Below are positions 42,612 through 51,205 of a stretch of 63,180 nt of DNA, piece after piece (position 1 is the stretch's first letter; the number at the start of each line of letters is the position of its first letter). The notes beneath the pieces were generated by a model. The model saw only the letters and a program-made list of their open reading frames with translations. It was not told where the DNA came from and made no database searches. The stretch is from an uncultured Tessaracoccus sp. (GTDB taxonomy: Bacteria > Actinomycetota > Actinomycetes > Propionibacteriales > Propionibacteriaceae): contig NZ_CAMYPD010000011.1 in the NCBI RefSeq assembly GCF_947286155.1, forward strand, positions 1 to 63,180. Direction: 5' to 3'. The translations under genes and the position numbers were made by a program.

Positions 42612-43655
42612 CTACTTGCCGTGCAAGGCCGCACTCTCGACGTCGTCGCCCGCCCAGCCGAGCGTGTCGACGGAGTTCGCGAACGCCGCCAGCACCTGCT
42701 CGGCGCCTTCGAGCGCGCTGAGCTCTTCCGTGGCGAGCTTGGCCTCGACCTCCGCCGCGACGGCCTGCACCGACGGCGACGTGCGCAGGGCCTCCTCCAG
42801 CTCGCCGCGCACCATATTCCACAGCCACTCGCGCTGCTGCTCGAGGCGACGTCGGGTGAGTACGCCCTGCGCTTCCAGTTCTTCACGGTGTTTCACGACG
42901 GCGTCCCACACCTCGTCGAGGCCCGCGCCGGTGTAGCTGGAGCACGTGAGTACGGGGGCGCGTCGCTTCTCCGTGTCGCTGGTGACGAGCTTCATGGCGA
43001 TGCTCAGATCTCGAGCAGCGACGCGCGCCTCGCCCTCGTTGTCGCCGTCGGCCTTGGTAATGGCGATGACGTCGGCGAGTTCGAGGATGCCGCGCTTGAT
43101 GCCCTGCAGCTGGTCGCCTGTTCGCGCCACCTGGAGCATGAGGAAGGTGTCGACCATCCCCGACACCGCCACCTCCGACTGGCCCACGCCCACCGTTTCG
43201 ACGAGGACGACGTCGTAGCCAGCCGCCTCGAGCACCAGCATGGACTCGCGGGTGGCGCGCGCCACCCCGCCGAGATGCCCGGCCGATGGTGAAGGACGGA
43301 CGAAGGCGTCGTCGAGCGACGCGAACTCGCCCATGCGGGTGCGGTCGCCGAGGATGGAGCCTCCGGTGCGGGAAGAGCTGGGGTCGATGGCGAGCACGGC
43401 CACCTTGTGGTGACGCTCTTGGACGAGTTTGATGCCCATGGCGTTGATGAACGTGGATTTGCCCGCACCAGGCACGCCCGAGATGCCCACCCGGAACGCC
43501 TTGCCCGTTTCAGGGGCGATGGTTCGCAGCAGTTGGTGGGCCAGCTGACGGTGCTCAGGGTTGGTGGACTCCACGAGGGTGATGGCGCGAGCGATGTGCC
43601 CTCGCGACCCTTCGCGGATGTGAGAAGCCAGTTCGTCGACGTTGATCTTGCGCAC
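42612..43655 (-). CDS. meaB: methylmalonyl-CoA mutase-associated GTPase MeaB/ArgK
   Basis: 347-aa G3E-family GTPase that protects and reloads methylmalonyl-CoA mutase with cobalamin. Walker A GVPGAGKST (about 65-73), base-recognition KAD in AITKADGD, and VLAIDPSSSRTGGSILGDRTRM with VETVGVGQSE are the MeaB hallmarks. I prefer GTG 43655 (VRKINVDEL); the frame is open to a TTG at 43685. It is separated from mutAB by about 3 kb holding four unrelated genes, an uncommon distance since the three are often contiguous. Confidence 0.94.
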   Translation of the reverse strand: MRKINVDELASHIREGSRGHIARAITLVESTNPEHRQLAHQLLRTIAPETGKAFRVGISGVPGAGKSTFINAMGIKLVQERHHKVAVLAIDPSSSRTGGSILGDRTRMGEFASLDDAFVRPSPSAGHLGGVARATRESMLVLEAAGYDVVLVETVGVGQSEVAVSGMVDTFLMLQVARTGDQLQGIKRGILELADVIAITKADGDNEGEARVAARDLSIAMKLVTSDTEKRRAPVLTCSSYTGAGLDEVWDAVVKHREELEAQGVLTRRRLEQQREWLWNMVRGELEEALRTSPSVQAVAAEVEAKLATEELSALEGAEQVLAAFANSVDTLGWAGDDVESAALHGK

Positions 43656-43861
43656 GTCATCAACCCTATCTCGGGCCTCCGACAATTCCGACGGTGGGTG
43701 CGGCTGGGTCGAGACAGCATCACGTGAACACCTCGTGGGAACCCGATGGCGGGCACCTCACCCCGGCCGATTGCACCCGTGATGTGGTCGTTACTGGGGA
43801 GTGCCCCGGTCGTCAGGTAATATTGGGCGAGCTGTGCCCTTGGAAGAAAGGTGAGTGCGTG

Positions 43862-44833
43862 ATGCACATCGAGCGTTCCAAGCAACACGTTCGGGTATTC
43901 GCTGCGAGTGCTGGAGTGATGGCGTTGGTGTTTGCGTCTCTTCCCGGCCAGGCATCGGCGGCCGAGGAGCCTGTCGCGCAGGTATCCGCGAACCCCGACG
44001 TAGCGATGCAGTACCAGTGGTCTATCACGAACACCGCATCGAAGTCGTCGCTAGGCACAGTGCCGGGCGGATCCACAGTCTCCACGCAGTACGCCGTCGT
44101 GGCCACCCCCGGCGACTATGAATACACGCGCGCCGTGATTGCCGGCAACGTATCGATCACCAACCCCAGCCCCTCCGATGAGCTCTCCATCAAAGTAACG
44201 GTGGAGGGCTCTGACGCCGCCTGGGCCTGCGAGGCTGCTACGCCGACGGTCACCGTCAAGGCAGGCGAGAGCGCTACCGTTGCCTACGATTGCATCCTGT
44301 CCGGCGACGCCGAGCCGCACGAACAAGCCAGCATCGACGCCGTCATCGCGTGGTCAGGTGCTGGCGGTGAGGGCACCGTGAAGTCGAGCACCGCGTACCA
44401 GCTCAACCCCACGCAGACCAACCGCGAAGTGGTCGTCGAAAGTACGTTCGACGGTGGCGCCCCCGTAACGCTCGGCAGGGCCCAGTGGACGGTGGAAGGC
44501 AAGCCGGTTACGTTCCGCGACACTCGCGAATTCACGGCCGCCACGAAGCCCGGCAATTACACCGTGACGAACCAGGCGCGCATCGGCAGCTCCGGTGCGC
44601 AAGCCGCGGCGGCGGTGACGTACACCGTCGAGGAGCCCAGCCCATCCCCATCTCCGGACGCGCCGTCGCCGAGTGAGAGCCCGGAGGCACCCTCGCCGAG
44701 CGAGAGCCCGGAGGCGCCGTCGCCGAGTGCCACGCAGTCGGCCAACCCCAGCACGCCGACGCCGGGCGAGAGCCACAGCGACGGGAATCGTCGCCCCTCG
44801 CCGGGTATGCCGCCCACGGGTGTCAACCGGTAG
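43862..44833 (+). CDS. secreted protein with Ser/Pro repeats and LPxTG-like C-terminus
   Basis: 323 aa. A signal peptide (VFAASAGVMALVFASLPGQASA) is followed by about 220 residues of probable beta-sandwich sequence with YxYT and Val/Thr-rich strands, of no recognised family. A tail repeats PSPSESPEA twice, then SPGMPPTGVNR and the stop, with no membrane helix. ATG 43862 (or GTG 43859) follows AAAGGTGAG. It is divergent from meaB, with TAATAT (43818-43823) as a possible -10. A surface or secreted adhesin-like role is conceivable but unproven. Confidence 0.8.
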   Translation: MHIERSKQHVRVFAASAGVMALVFASLPGQASAAEEPVAQVSANPDVAMQYQWSITNTASKSSLGTVPGGSTVSTQYAVVATPGDYEYTRAVIAGNVSITNPSPSDELSIKVTVEGSDAAWACEAATPTVTVKAGESATVAYDCILSGDAEPHEQASIDAVIAWSGAGGEGTVKSSTAYQLNPTQTNREVVVESTFDGGAPVTLGRAQWTVEGKPVTFRDTREFTAATKPGNYTVTNQARIGSSGAQAAAAVTYTVEEPSPSPSPDAPSPSESPEAPSPSESPEAPSPSATQSANPSTPTPGESHSDGNRRPSPGMPPTGVNR

Positions 44834-44855
44834 CGAGCTCGCTGCGCGGGGCGGT

Positions 44856-45359
44856 TCAGCGGTGCTCGCCCAGGTACGCGAAATAGTACGTGGTGCCGTC
44901 GGTGCACGTGATGATGTCGAGGTCGCCGTCGGTGCGCTGACGGCGAGGGCGCTGTTGCTGATGCGCCAAGAGCGCGTGCACGTCGTCGACGTACAGCACC
45001 CGCCACGGTGACTGTTTCGTGCCGTCACCCGAGCGCACCATCGTGCCGAGCGCGTGCCACGCCAGTTGCTCCTCGGCGCGGGCCCGATCCATGTCGCCGA
45101 GCGCCAGGAACCCTCGCGCGAGATAGGCGTGCACCACGGGGCTGAAGAAGCCCGCGGGCAGATGCTCCTCCAGGAGCCGGACGGCGTCGTGTTCCCTGGA
45201 TTTCTCGAGAAAGATCTCCACCGCCGGCAGCCACGACAGATATCGGGTGTAGTCGGGGCTCGCGACGATGGCCTGATGCAGCGTGCTGAGCGAGGCAGCG
45301 TCGCCGACGTGTTGGTAGGCGGCGTACGCTGCTTCGATCGGTTCGGGCAGTGGGTTCAC
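44856..45359 (-). CDS. small soluble helical protein, third gene of the WXG/HExxH cassette
   Basis: 167 aa, no signal or membrane helix. The N-terminal ~110 residues are helix-pair sequence with a TPR-like look (AAYQHVGDAASLSTLHQAIV, LLEEHLPAGFFSPVVHAYLARGFLALGDMDRAR), then a basic stretch and a short beta C-terminus (DIITCTDGTTYYFAYLGEH). I do not recognise the family. Its GTG shares a base with the stop codon of the HExxH gene (TAGTG), so expression is coupled. In a polymorphic-toxin cassette this is where an immunity or chaperone protein would sit; that is inference only. Confidence 0.72.
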   Translation of the reverse strand: MNPLPEPIEAAYAAYQHVGDAASLSTLHQAIVASPDYTRYLSWLPAVEIFLEKSREHDAVRLLEEHLPAGFFSPVVHAYLARGFLALGDMDRARAEEQLAWHALGTMVRSGDGTKQSPWRVLYVDDVHALLAHQQQRPRRQRTDGDLDIITCTDGTTYYFAYLGEHR

Positions 45360-46204
45360 TACGCCCGACCTCGAGCCGGCAGCGGCGGCACACCGGAGCG
45401 TTCGTCGAGCCAGTGGCTCGCCTCAGCGTCCGGCTGCAATGTCGGGAAGGCGGTGATCGGCTCGCCGTGACGCGCGTGGTGGAGTTCGTGGCGGAGAGCG
45501 TCGAGCGCGGAAGGGAGTTCGAGCGTTTCCGGAGCGACGAGTACCGTGCGGCGTTCCCAGTCATAGCCAGCAGGGCCGTCGAGGGCGGTGACCTCGACGG
45601 CGGTATCGGGGATGCCGAGCTGGCGGGCTTCGCGTTCGGCTGCCATCACGATGACCTCCGCGGCGCGGGCGGGGGCGTCGTCGATGATGGAGCGCCAGCG
45701 CTCCTCGAAGCTCGGCGCGGCGACGCCGTGGCCTGCGTGCGGGCCGAGAGCGCAGTGGAGCGCCTCGACGGCGGCTTCCTCGATGTGGGCCAGCTCCTCG
45801 CGAGCGGCGGGGAGCAGCGCGGTGCACCAGCGTGCGCGCGTGGCTGCGTCGGTGCCGCCAAGGGCGTCGAGTATGGCTGCGTACCTCGCATCGAGCGCGT
45901 TGATCTCTGCGAGCGCCCGGGACGTCGCTTCGGCCGCCTCAACGTAGCTGTTGGCCACGACGCGGGCGTCGGCGGCGAGCTCACCCAGCTTGGCCGCGCT
46001 GCCGTCGGGGCGGGCGGTGTAGGCGGCGAACGCGTCGGCCGTCGGACTTGCGTTGCTGTCGAGCACGGTGCGCGTGGCTGCCCGCACGTCGCAGGCGGCG
46101 GTGCCTGCGGCCTCAGCGAGCGCGACGAGCGCGTCGGCGCGGGCGCGGAACGCGTCGGGTGTGAGGTGGGGTACTGATAGCCCGAGTTCGACGAGGGCGT
46201 CCAT
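45359..46204 (-). CDS. helical protein with C-terminal HExxH metallopeptidase motif, candidate type VII substrate/effector
   Basis: 281 aa. Residues 1-190 are almost wholly Ala-rich helices (RADALVALAEAAGTAACDVRAA; ARVVANSYVEAAEATSRALAEINALDARY), as in LXG/WXG-type secretion domains. The last ~90 residues form a compact domain with beta strands (WERRTVLVAPE) leading into LRHELHHARHG, an HExxH motif (H239, E240, H243), then DAEASHW with E261 as a candidate third zinc ligand, recalling M78/ImmA minigluzincins. No signal peptide. It starts inside the stop of the WXG-like gene (TGATG) and overlaps the next gene by one base. Role as a secreted metallopeptidase effector is inferred. Confidence 0.75.
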   Translation of the reverse strand: MDALVELGLSVPHLTPDAFRARADALVALAEAAGTAACDVRAATRTVLDSNASPTADAFAAYTARPDGSAAKLGELAADARVVANSYVEAAEATSRALAEINALDARYAAILDALGGTDAATRARWCTALLPAAREELAHIEEAAVEALHCALGPHAGHGVAAPSFEERWRSIIDDAPARAAEVIVMAAEREARQLGIPDTAVEVTALDGPAGYDWERRTVLVAPETLELPSALDALRHELHHARHGEPITAFPTLQPDAEASHWLDERSGVPPLPARGRA

Positions 46205-46527
46205 CAGATCTCCTCAGCCCACACGTCGGCCGAGCGCGCCTCGATGGCTTCGTACTCCCTGGCCGTCTCCACCATACGGGCCGCATCCTCGCGGGCGAGC
46301 GTCGTTGCATCGTGTATCCGCTGCGCTAAGGCGCCTGCGATGGCTGCGTCGAGGCGGTAGGCGGCAGCATCAATCCTCGACGCATGGCCTACGAGCTCCA
46401 GCGCCTCGAGGTCACCGTCGGGCAGCAAGGGAGTGCGCAACGAGTGCGCGCTGGTGTGCACCGCGTCGGCGGCGTGCTCGACGGCTTCGCCGCCGCGACG
46501 CCAGGCGGACGGTGTGAAACGGATCAT
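46204..46527 (-). CDS. WXG100/EspC-like small helical protein
   Basis: 107 aa, two long helices around a short turn, opening with FTPSAWRRGGEAVEHAADAVH. Near the C-terminus is AREYEAIEARSADVW, giving Y92xxxE96, the YxxxD/E signal used by ESX type VII substrates of the EspC/EsxB class. There is no N-terminal signal peptide. A strong AGGAGG precedes the ATG. It heads a three-gene cassette; in type VII systems such proteins pair with a larger partner for export. No EccC, EccD or other secretion ATPase genes are in the window. Confidence 0.72.
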   Translation of the reverse strand: MIRFTPSAWRRGGEAVEHAADAVHTSAHSLRTPLLPDGDLEALELVGHASRIDAAAYRLDAAIAGALAQRIHDATTLAREDAARMVETAREYEAIEARSADVWAEEI

Positions 46528-46632
46528 GATGCCTCCTCAACCTTGAAGGCTAGGTGCGTCGGGTGTCAGCGTAGCTGAGTGCTGCTACTCAGAGGCAGCG
46601 GGGCGAGATGGTGCCACGCCTCCGATAAGGCT

Positions 46633-46665
46633 GTGGGCCCGCCCCTTGGAAGGGAACGGGCCCAC
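46633..46665 (-). terminator. terminator of the mutAB operon
   Basis: GTGGGCCCG pairs with CGGGCCCAC, with an inner CCCTT/AAGGG stem. It lies about 20 bases after the mutB stop codon and should also stop transcripts from the other side. Confidence 0.75.
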
Positions 46666-46683
46666 GATGCTGCGATCAGCCGA

Positions 46684-48867
46684 TCATTCCGCGTCGAGAC
46701 GCTCGTTGAGCTTGGTCAGCAAGTCAACGGCGCACTCTGGAATGTTTGTGCCGGGCGGGTAGATCGCGTCGGCGCCGTGGTCGCGGAGCTCCTGGAAGTC
46801 CTGCGACGGGATCACGCCACCCACGACGATCATGATGTCCTGACGGCCGAGCTTGTTCAGCTCCTCGCGCAGGGCCGGCACCAAGGTGAGGTGGCCGGCG
46901 GCGAGCGAGGAGGCACCCACGACGTGCACGTCGGATTCGACGGCCTGGCGTGCGGTCTCCTCGGGGGTCTGGAACAGCGGGCCTACGTCGACGTCCATGC
47001 CCAGGTCGGCGTACGCCGTCGCGATCACCTTCTGGCCACGGTCGTGACCGTCCTGGCCCATCTTCGCGACGAGGATGCGCGGGCGTCGGCCTTCCTTCTT
47101 CTCGAACTCTGCGACGAGCTTGCGGGCCTCGTCGACGGACTCACTGGATCCGGATTCTGCCTGGTACACACCGCTAATGGTACGGATCTGCGCCGTGTAC
47201 CGCCCGAATACCTTCTCCAACGCGTCGGAGATTTCGCCGACGGAGGCCTGCGCGCGCGCTGCCTCGATGGATACCTGCAGCAGGTTGCGGTCGGGATCCG
47301 TCGGATCCGGGTTCGCCGCAGCCCACGTGACGCGCTCCAAGGCAGCCTGGCAGGCTTCCTCGTCGCGGCCAGCACGCAGACGCTCGAGCTTCGCAATCTG
47401 CTGCTCGCGGACGGACTTGTTGTCCACCTTGAGCACCTCGAGCTCTTCGTCGTCCTCCACCTGGTAGCGGTTCACACCGACGAGGCTCTGGCGCCCGGAG
47501 TCGATGCGGGCCTGGGTGCGGGCGGCGGCTTCCTCGATGCGCATCTTGGGGATGCCAGCCTCGATAGCCTTAGCCATGCCGCCGGCTTCCTCAACCTCGC
47601 GGATGCGCTCCCATGCCTTGCCAGCGAGCTCGCGGGTGAGGCGCTCGACGTACGCCGAGCCGGCCCACGGGTCGACGGTCTTGGTGGTGCCGGACTCCTG
47701 CTGGATGAACAGCTGGGTGTTGCGGGCGATGCGGGCCGAGAAGTCGGTTGGCAGCGCGATGGCCTCGTCGAGGGCGTTCGTGTGCAGCGACTGCGTGTGG
47801 CCCTGCGTCGCGGCCATGGCCTCGATACAGGTACGCGCGACGTTGTTGTAGACGTCCTGCGCGGTCAGCGACCAGCCGGAGGTCTGCGAGTGCGTACGAA
47901 GGCTCATCGACTTCGGGTTCTTCGGGCCGAACTCCTTCACGAGCTTCGCCCACAGCATGCGCGCGGCGCGCATCTTGGCGACCTCCATGTAGAAGTTCAT
48001 GCCGATCGCCCAGAAGAACGACAGACGCGGCGCGAACTGGTCGACGTTCAGGCCCACCGACTCGCCAGCGCGGATGTATTCGACGCCGTCGGCCAGGGTG
48101 TAGGCCATCTCGATGTCCGCCGTCGCGCCGGCTTCCTGCATGTGGTAGCCGGAGATCGAAATCGAGTTGAACTTCGGCATGTTCGACGAAGTGAACGCGA
48201 AAATGTCGGCGATGATGCGCATCGACGGCTGCGGCGGGTAGATGTACGTGTTGCGGACCATGAACTCCTTCAGAATGTCGTTCTGAATGGTTCCGGTCAT
48301 CTTCTCGTATGGCACTCCCTGTTCCTGCGCCGCGACGATGTACAGCGCCAGGATGGGCAGCACCGCGCCGTTCATCGTCATCGACACCGACATCTGGTCG
48401 AGCGGGATGCCGTCGAACAGCTGACGCATGTCGAGGATGGAATCGACGGCCACACCGGCCATACCGACGTCGCCGGCCACACGCGGGTGGTCGGAGTCGT
48501 AGCCGCGGTGCGTGGCCAAGTCGAATGCAATCGACAGACCCTTCTGGCCAGCGGCGAGGTTGCGACGGTAGAACGCGTTCGACTCCTCAGCGGTGGAGAA
48601 TCCGGCGTACTGGCGGATGGTCCACGGCTGGTTGACGTACATCGTCGGGTAGGGGCCGCGCAGGAAGGGCGGCATGCCCGGGTAGGTGTGCAGAAAGTCG
48701 AGATCGTTCAGATCGGTGTCGCCGTAGAGCGGCGGAACGAGGATCTGCTCCGGCGTCTGCCAGCCCTCTGAGTAGCCGGCTGCCTCGAGGATTTCGTCGT
48801 ATTTGTGGTGATCCTTGCCAGGCACCGCATGGCCGAGATCAACATTGTTGAAACGAGGGAAACTCAC
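46684..48867 (-). CDS. mutB: methylmalonyl-CoA mutase large (alpha) subunit
   Basis: 727-aa catalytic subunit interconverting succinyl-CoA and (R)-methylmalonyl-CoA with adenosylcobalamin; in propionibacteria it runs towards propionate. The substrate barrel spans ~30-560 (RGPYPTMYVNQPWTIRQYAGFSTAEESNAFYRRNL). The C-terminal cobalamin domain has the lower-ligand motif DGHDRG (about 605-610), then SSLAAGHLTLVPAL and VVGGVIP. GTG start overlaps the mutA stop (GTGA). Confidence 0.97.
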   Translation of the reverse strand: MSFPRFNNVDLGHAVPGKDHHKYDEILEAAGYSEGWQTPEQILVPPLYGDTDLNDLDFLHTYPGMPPFLRGPYPTMYVNQPWTIRQYAGFSTAEESNAFYRRNLAAGQKGLSIAFDLATHRGYDSDHPRVAGDVGMAGVAVDSILDMRQLFDGIPLDQMSVSMTMNGAVLPILALYIVAAQEQGVPYEKMTGTIQNDILKEFMVRNTYIYPPQPSMRIIADIFAFTSSNMPKFNSISISGYHMQEAGATADIEMAYTLADGVEYIRAGESVGLNVDQFAPRLSFFWAIGMNFYMEVAKMRAARMLWAKLVKEFGPKNPKSMSLRTHSQTSGWSLTAQDVYNNVARTCIEAMAATQGHTQSLHTNALDEAIALPTDFSARIARNTQLFIQQESGTTKTVDPWAGSAYVERLTRELAGKAWERIREVEEAGGMAKAIEAGIPKMRIEEAAARTQARIDSGRQSLVGVNRYQVEDDEELEVLKVDNKSVREQQIAKLERLRAGRDEEACQAALERVTWAAANPDPTDPDRNLLQVSIEAARAQASVGEISDALEKVFGRYTAQIRTISGVYQAESGSSESVDEARKLVAEFEKKEGRRPRILVAKMGQDGHDRGQKVIATAYADLGMDVDVGPLFQTPEETARQAVESDVHVVGASSLAAGHLTLVPALREELNKLGRQDIMIVVGGVIPSQDFQELRDHGADAIYPPGTNIPECAVDLLTKLNERLDAE

Positions 48868-50735
48868 TTGGCTACTCCCATCAGGTCGAAAGCGGACTCG
48901 AGCAGCTCGACCACGTCCATGCCGTCGAAGACGTTGCCGTCAATGACGGATTCGGGGTTTTCTGCTCCGAGCTCCTTGAGTTGACCCGCGAGGAGGACGC
49001 GCTGGGCGCCTGTCTCCTTGAGGGCCTTGGCTACTGCCATGCCGTGCTCGGCGTACATGGCGGCGTTCGAGCACAGTACCGCGAGCTTGGCGCCCGATTC
49101 GGTGAACTGGCGTGCGAACTCCAGCGGGTCGGTGCTCTCCACGAGCTGCGTCTCGATGCCGCCGACGTGGAGCAGGTTCGACGTGAAGCCTTCGCGGGGG
49201 CCGTAGTGGCGACGCTGACCGATGCAGGCGAGGAACGCGGTGGGGGTGTTGCCCTCTTCCTTCGCGGCAGTTGCGCGGTCGCGCAGGGCCTCGAAGACCT
49301 CCGCGTCGCGGATCGGCTTCAGCCCGTTCAGCTGAGGTGCTTCGGGGCGGGGGCGCACCGTCGTGACGTCCTTTTCGAGGTGGTTCGGGAACGTCGAGGT
49401 GCCGGTGATGGGCAGCTTGCGGGTGGCAAGCAGCTTCGCGCGGTTGACGTTCAGCTCATCCAGCTGGGCCGCGACGGTGCCGTCGGCGAGCTTCTTCGCG
49501 AAGCCCTCGGCGTCGAGATCCTGGAACACCTTCCACGCGGCCTCGCACATCTGCTCGGTCATCGACTCGACGAACCAGGAACCGCCAGCCGGGTCGTTCA
49601 CGCGGCCAACGTTGGATTCCTCCGACAGCAGCACCTGCACGTTGCGGGAGATACGACGGGAGAACTCGCCCGGCAGCCCCCAAACGGTGTCGAAGGGGAG
49701 GACGGTCTGCACTTCCGCCATGCCGGCGGCCGCCGCGAACGACGCGATCGTCGCGCGCAGGATGTTCACGTAGGCATCCGAGCGGGTCAGCTCGCGCAGC
49801 GAGGTGACGGCGTGCTGGATCGCGCCGCGGTTGTCGTCGGAAACCTCCAACACCTCGCCCACGCGGCTCCACAGGGTGCGCATTGCGCGCAGCCTGGAGA
49901 TGGTGAGGAACTGGTCGGTGGTTGCCGACACGCGGAACATGATCTGGCCGAACGCCTCGTCGGCGGTGAGACCGGCGTCGACGAGCGCGCGGACGTATTC
50001 GACGCCCACCGCGATGGCGTAGGCCAGTTCGTGCACGTCGCCTGCGCCGGCGTTGTTGTAGATCGTCGCGTCGACGACGATCGGGCGCACGTTGGCGAAC
50101 GGCTTCGCGAGCTCGACGGCCTCCTTCAGCACGCTCAGGTCGGGCTCGGTGCCGGCCAGCGCTGCGGCACCGATCGGGTCGATGCCGAGGTTACCGGCAA
50201 CCTTGTCGGCGTCGCCCTTGGCGAACACGTCGACGAGGGCCTTCGCCGCGTCGAGTTGCTGCGTCTTGGAAGTGAGGTAGATGGGGGCGAGATCGATCAG
50301 CACACCGTCGAGGACGGTGGCGACGTCGCTTGCCGCGATGGCGTCGGGGTCGACACGCAGGAACACCGACGTGCCGCCGCGCTCCAGGTCGGCGAGGATT
50401 TGCTTCTTCGTGAAGGCAGTGTCGCCGTCCTCGTGGAGCTGGGCGATTCCCCAGGCCCCTTCCATCTGGCCAGTGCGCACCGTCGAGCCGCGCGTGAAGG
50501 GGGCGACGCCGGGGTATCCCAGCTCCTCCACGCCGTCTTCCTTCTTATACAGCGGCTTGATCTCGAGGCCATCGACCGTGTGACTCGTCAGACGCTTGTA
50601 GGCCTGCTCAATGTCTAACTCTTTACCTTCTGGCCGCCTCCGATTCAGCACCTTGAGCACTTGCTCTTCCCACTGATCCTGGGTGGGGGTGTCGAAGTCG
50701 GCGGCCAGGTTGAAGTCTTGCGTCTCAGCGCTCAT
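48864..50735 (-). CDS. mutA: methylmalonyl-CoA mutase small (beta) subunit
   Basis: 623-aa non-catalytic partner of MutB. It keeps the TIM-barrel and Rossmann-type domains, but the cobalamin-ligand DxHxxG motif is missing; the C-terminal region reads LVESTDPLEFARQFTESGAKLAVLCSNAAMYAEHG instead. This is normal for the heterodimeric enzyme of propionibacteria. First gene of the mutA-mutB operon, with a GC-rich palindrome (50755-50771) in its leader. I saw no cobalamin riboswitch in the upstream gap. Confidence 0.95.
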   Translation of the reverse strand: MSAETQDFNLAADFDTPTQDQWEEQVLKVLNRRRPEGKELDIEQAYKRLTSHTVDGLEIKPLYKKEDGVEELGYPGVAPFTRGSTVRTGQMEGAWGIAQLHEDGDTAFTKKQILADLERGGTSVFLRVDPDAIAASDVATVLDGVLIDLAPIYLTSKTQQLDAAKALVDVFAKGDADKVAGNLGIDPIGAAALAGTEPDLSVLKEAVELAKPFANVRPIVVDATIYNNAGAGDVHELAYAIAVGVEYVRALVDAGLTADEAFGQIMFRVSATTDQFLTISRLRAMRTLWSRVGEVLEVSDDNRGAIQHAVTSLRELTRSDAYVNILRATIASFAAAAGMAEVQTVLPFDTVWGLPGEFSRRISRNVQVLLSEESNVGRVNDPAGGSWFVESMTEQMCEAAWKVFQDLDAEGFAKKLADGTVAAQLDELNVNRAKLLATRKLPITGTSTFPNHLEKDVTTVRPRPEAPQLNGLKPIRDAEVFEALRDRATAAKEEGNTPTAFLACIGQRRHYGPREGFTSNLLHVGGIETQLVESTDPLEFARQFTESGAKLAVLCSNAAMYAEHGMAVAKALKETGAQRVLLAGQLKELGAENPESVIDGNVFDGMDVVELLESAFDLMGVAK

Positions 50736-51205
50736 AGCTCTCCATCCGGGTCTCGGGCCCGGTCCGGGCCCACATACCCAACCCTAGTAGGTGCTCATTC
50801 TGCTCGCGCGTTCGGGTGCAGGTTGGGCTCACGCCGGTGCGCTGCCGGCCGGCGCGGACCCCGTCGGGCAGAGGTAACCTGTGCGGCTCAGTTCCGGAAC
50901 ATGTGTCACTAGCTTAGCCGCGACGAGGCGTCGTCGGGAGGCAGGTGACACATGATCCGCTCAGTTGCCGCACAGGTTGCAGGTGCCTGCACGCGACGAG
51001 ACGTCGTCGGGAAGCGTCTCGTGGAAATGGTTGGGCAATGCGGGAAGATCCGCGGGCGCTATCGCCTCGGCGTTGAGCGGCGGAGAAATCGTCGGTGTAA
51101 TTTCGCCCCAACGGCACGGCCTGCTACGCGTTGTCGTATAGTTGACTCACTACGAGTAGTAGTAGCCCGTTCAACCGTACCCGACGAGCATCAAGGGGGT
51201 AGACG
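50736..51205. other. 470-bp divergent gap between mutA and nrfH
   Basis: No gene is visible. It holds the palindrome GGGCCCGGTCCGGGCCC (50755-50771), a large inverted repeat (50876-50978), and an imperfect direct repeat (about 50919-50942 and 50993-51016, core GTCGTCGGGA). TATAGT at 51137-51142 is a possible -10 for the nrf operon, but no good -35 goes with it. The nrfH ATG has AAGGGGGTAG upstream. Confidence 0.6.
50876..50978. repeat. 103-bp inverted repeat with 34-base arms
   Basis: Arms 50876-50909 and 50945-50978 share AACCTGTGCGGC at the outer ends and CATGTGTCAC at the inner ends as exact complements. The middle 12 bases do not pair; instead both arms read CTCAGTT in the same direction. 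The TGACACATGATCCGC segment resembles TGACACGTGTTCCGC in the hairpin at 28301-28350. Confidence 0.75.

Noticed and set aside
50736..51205. Cobalamin riboswitch upstream of mutA
   Set aside because: I saw no B12-box-like conserved core or long structured leader; the palindromes present are symmetric repeats without riboswitch features.
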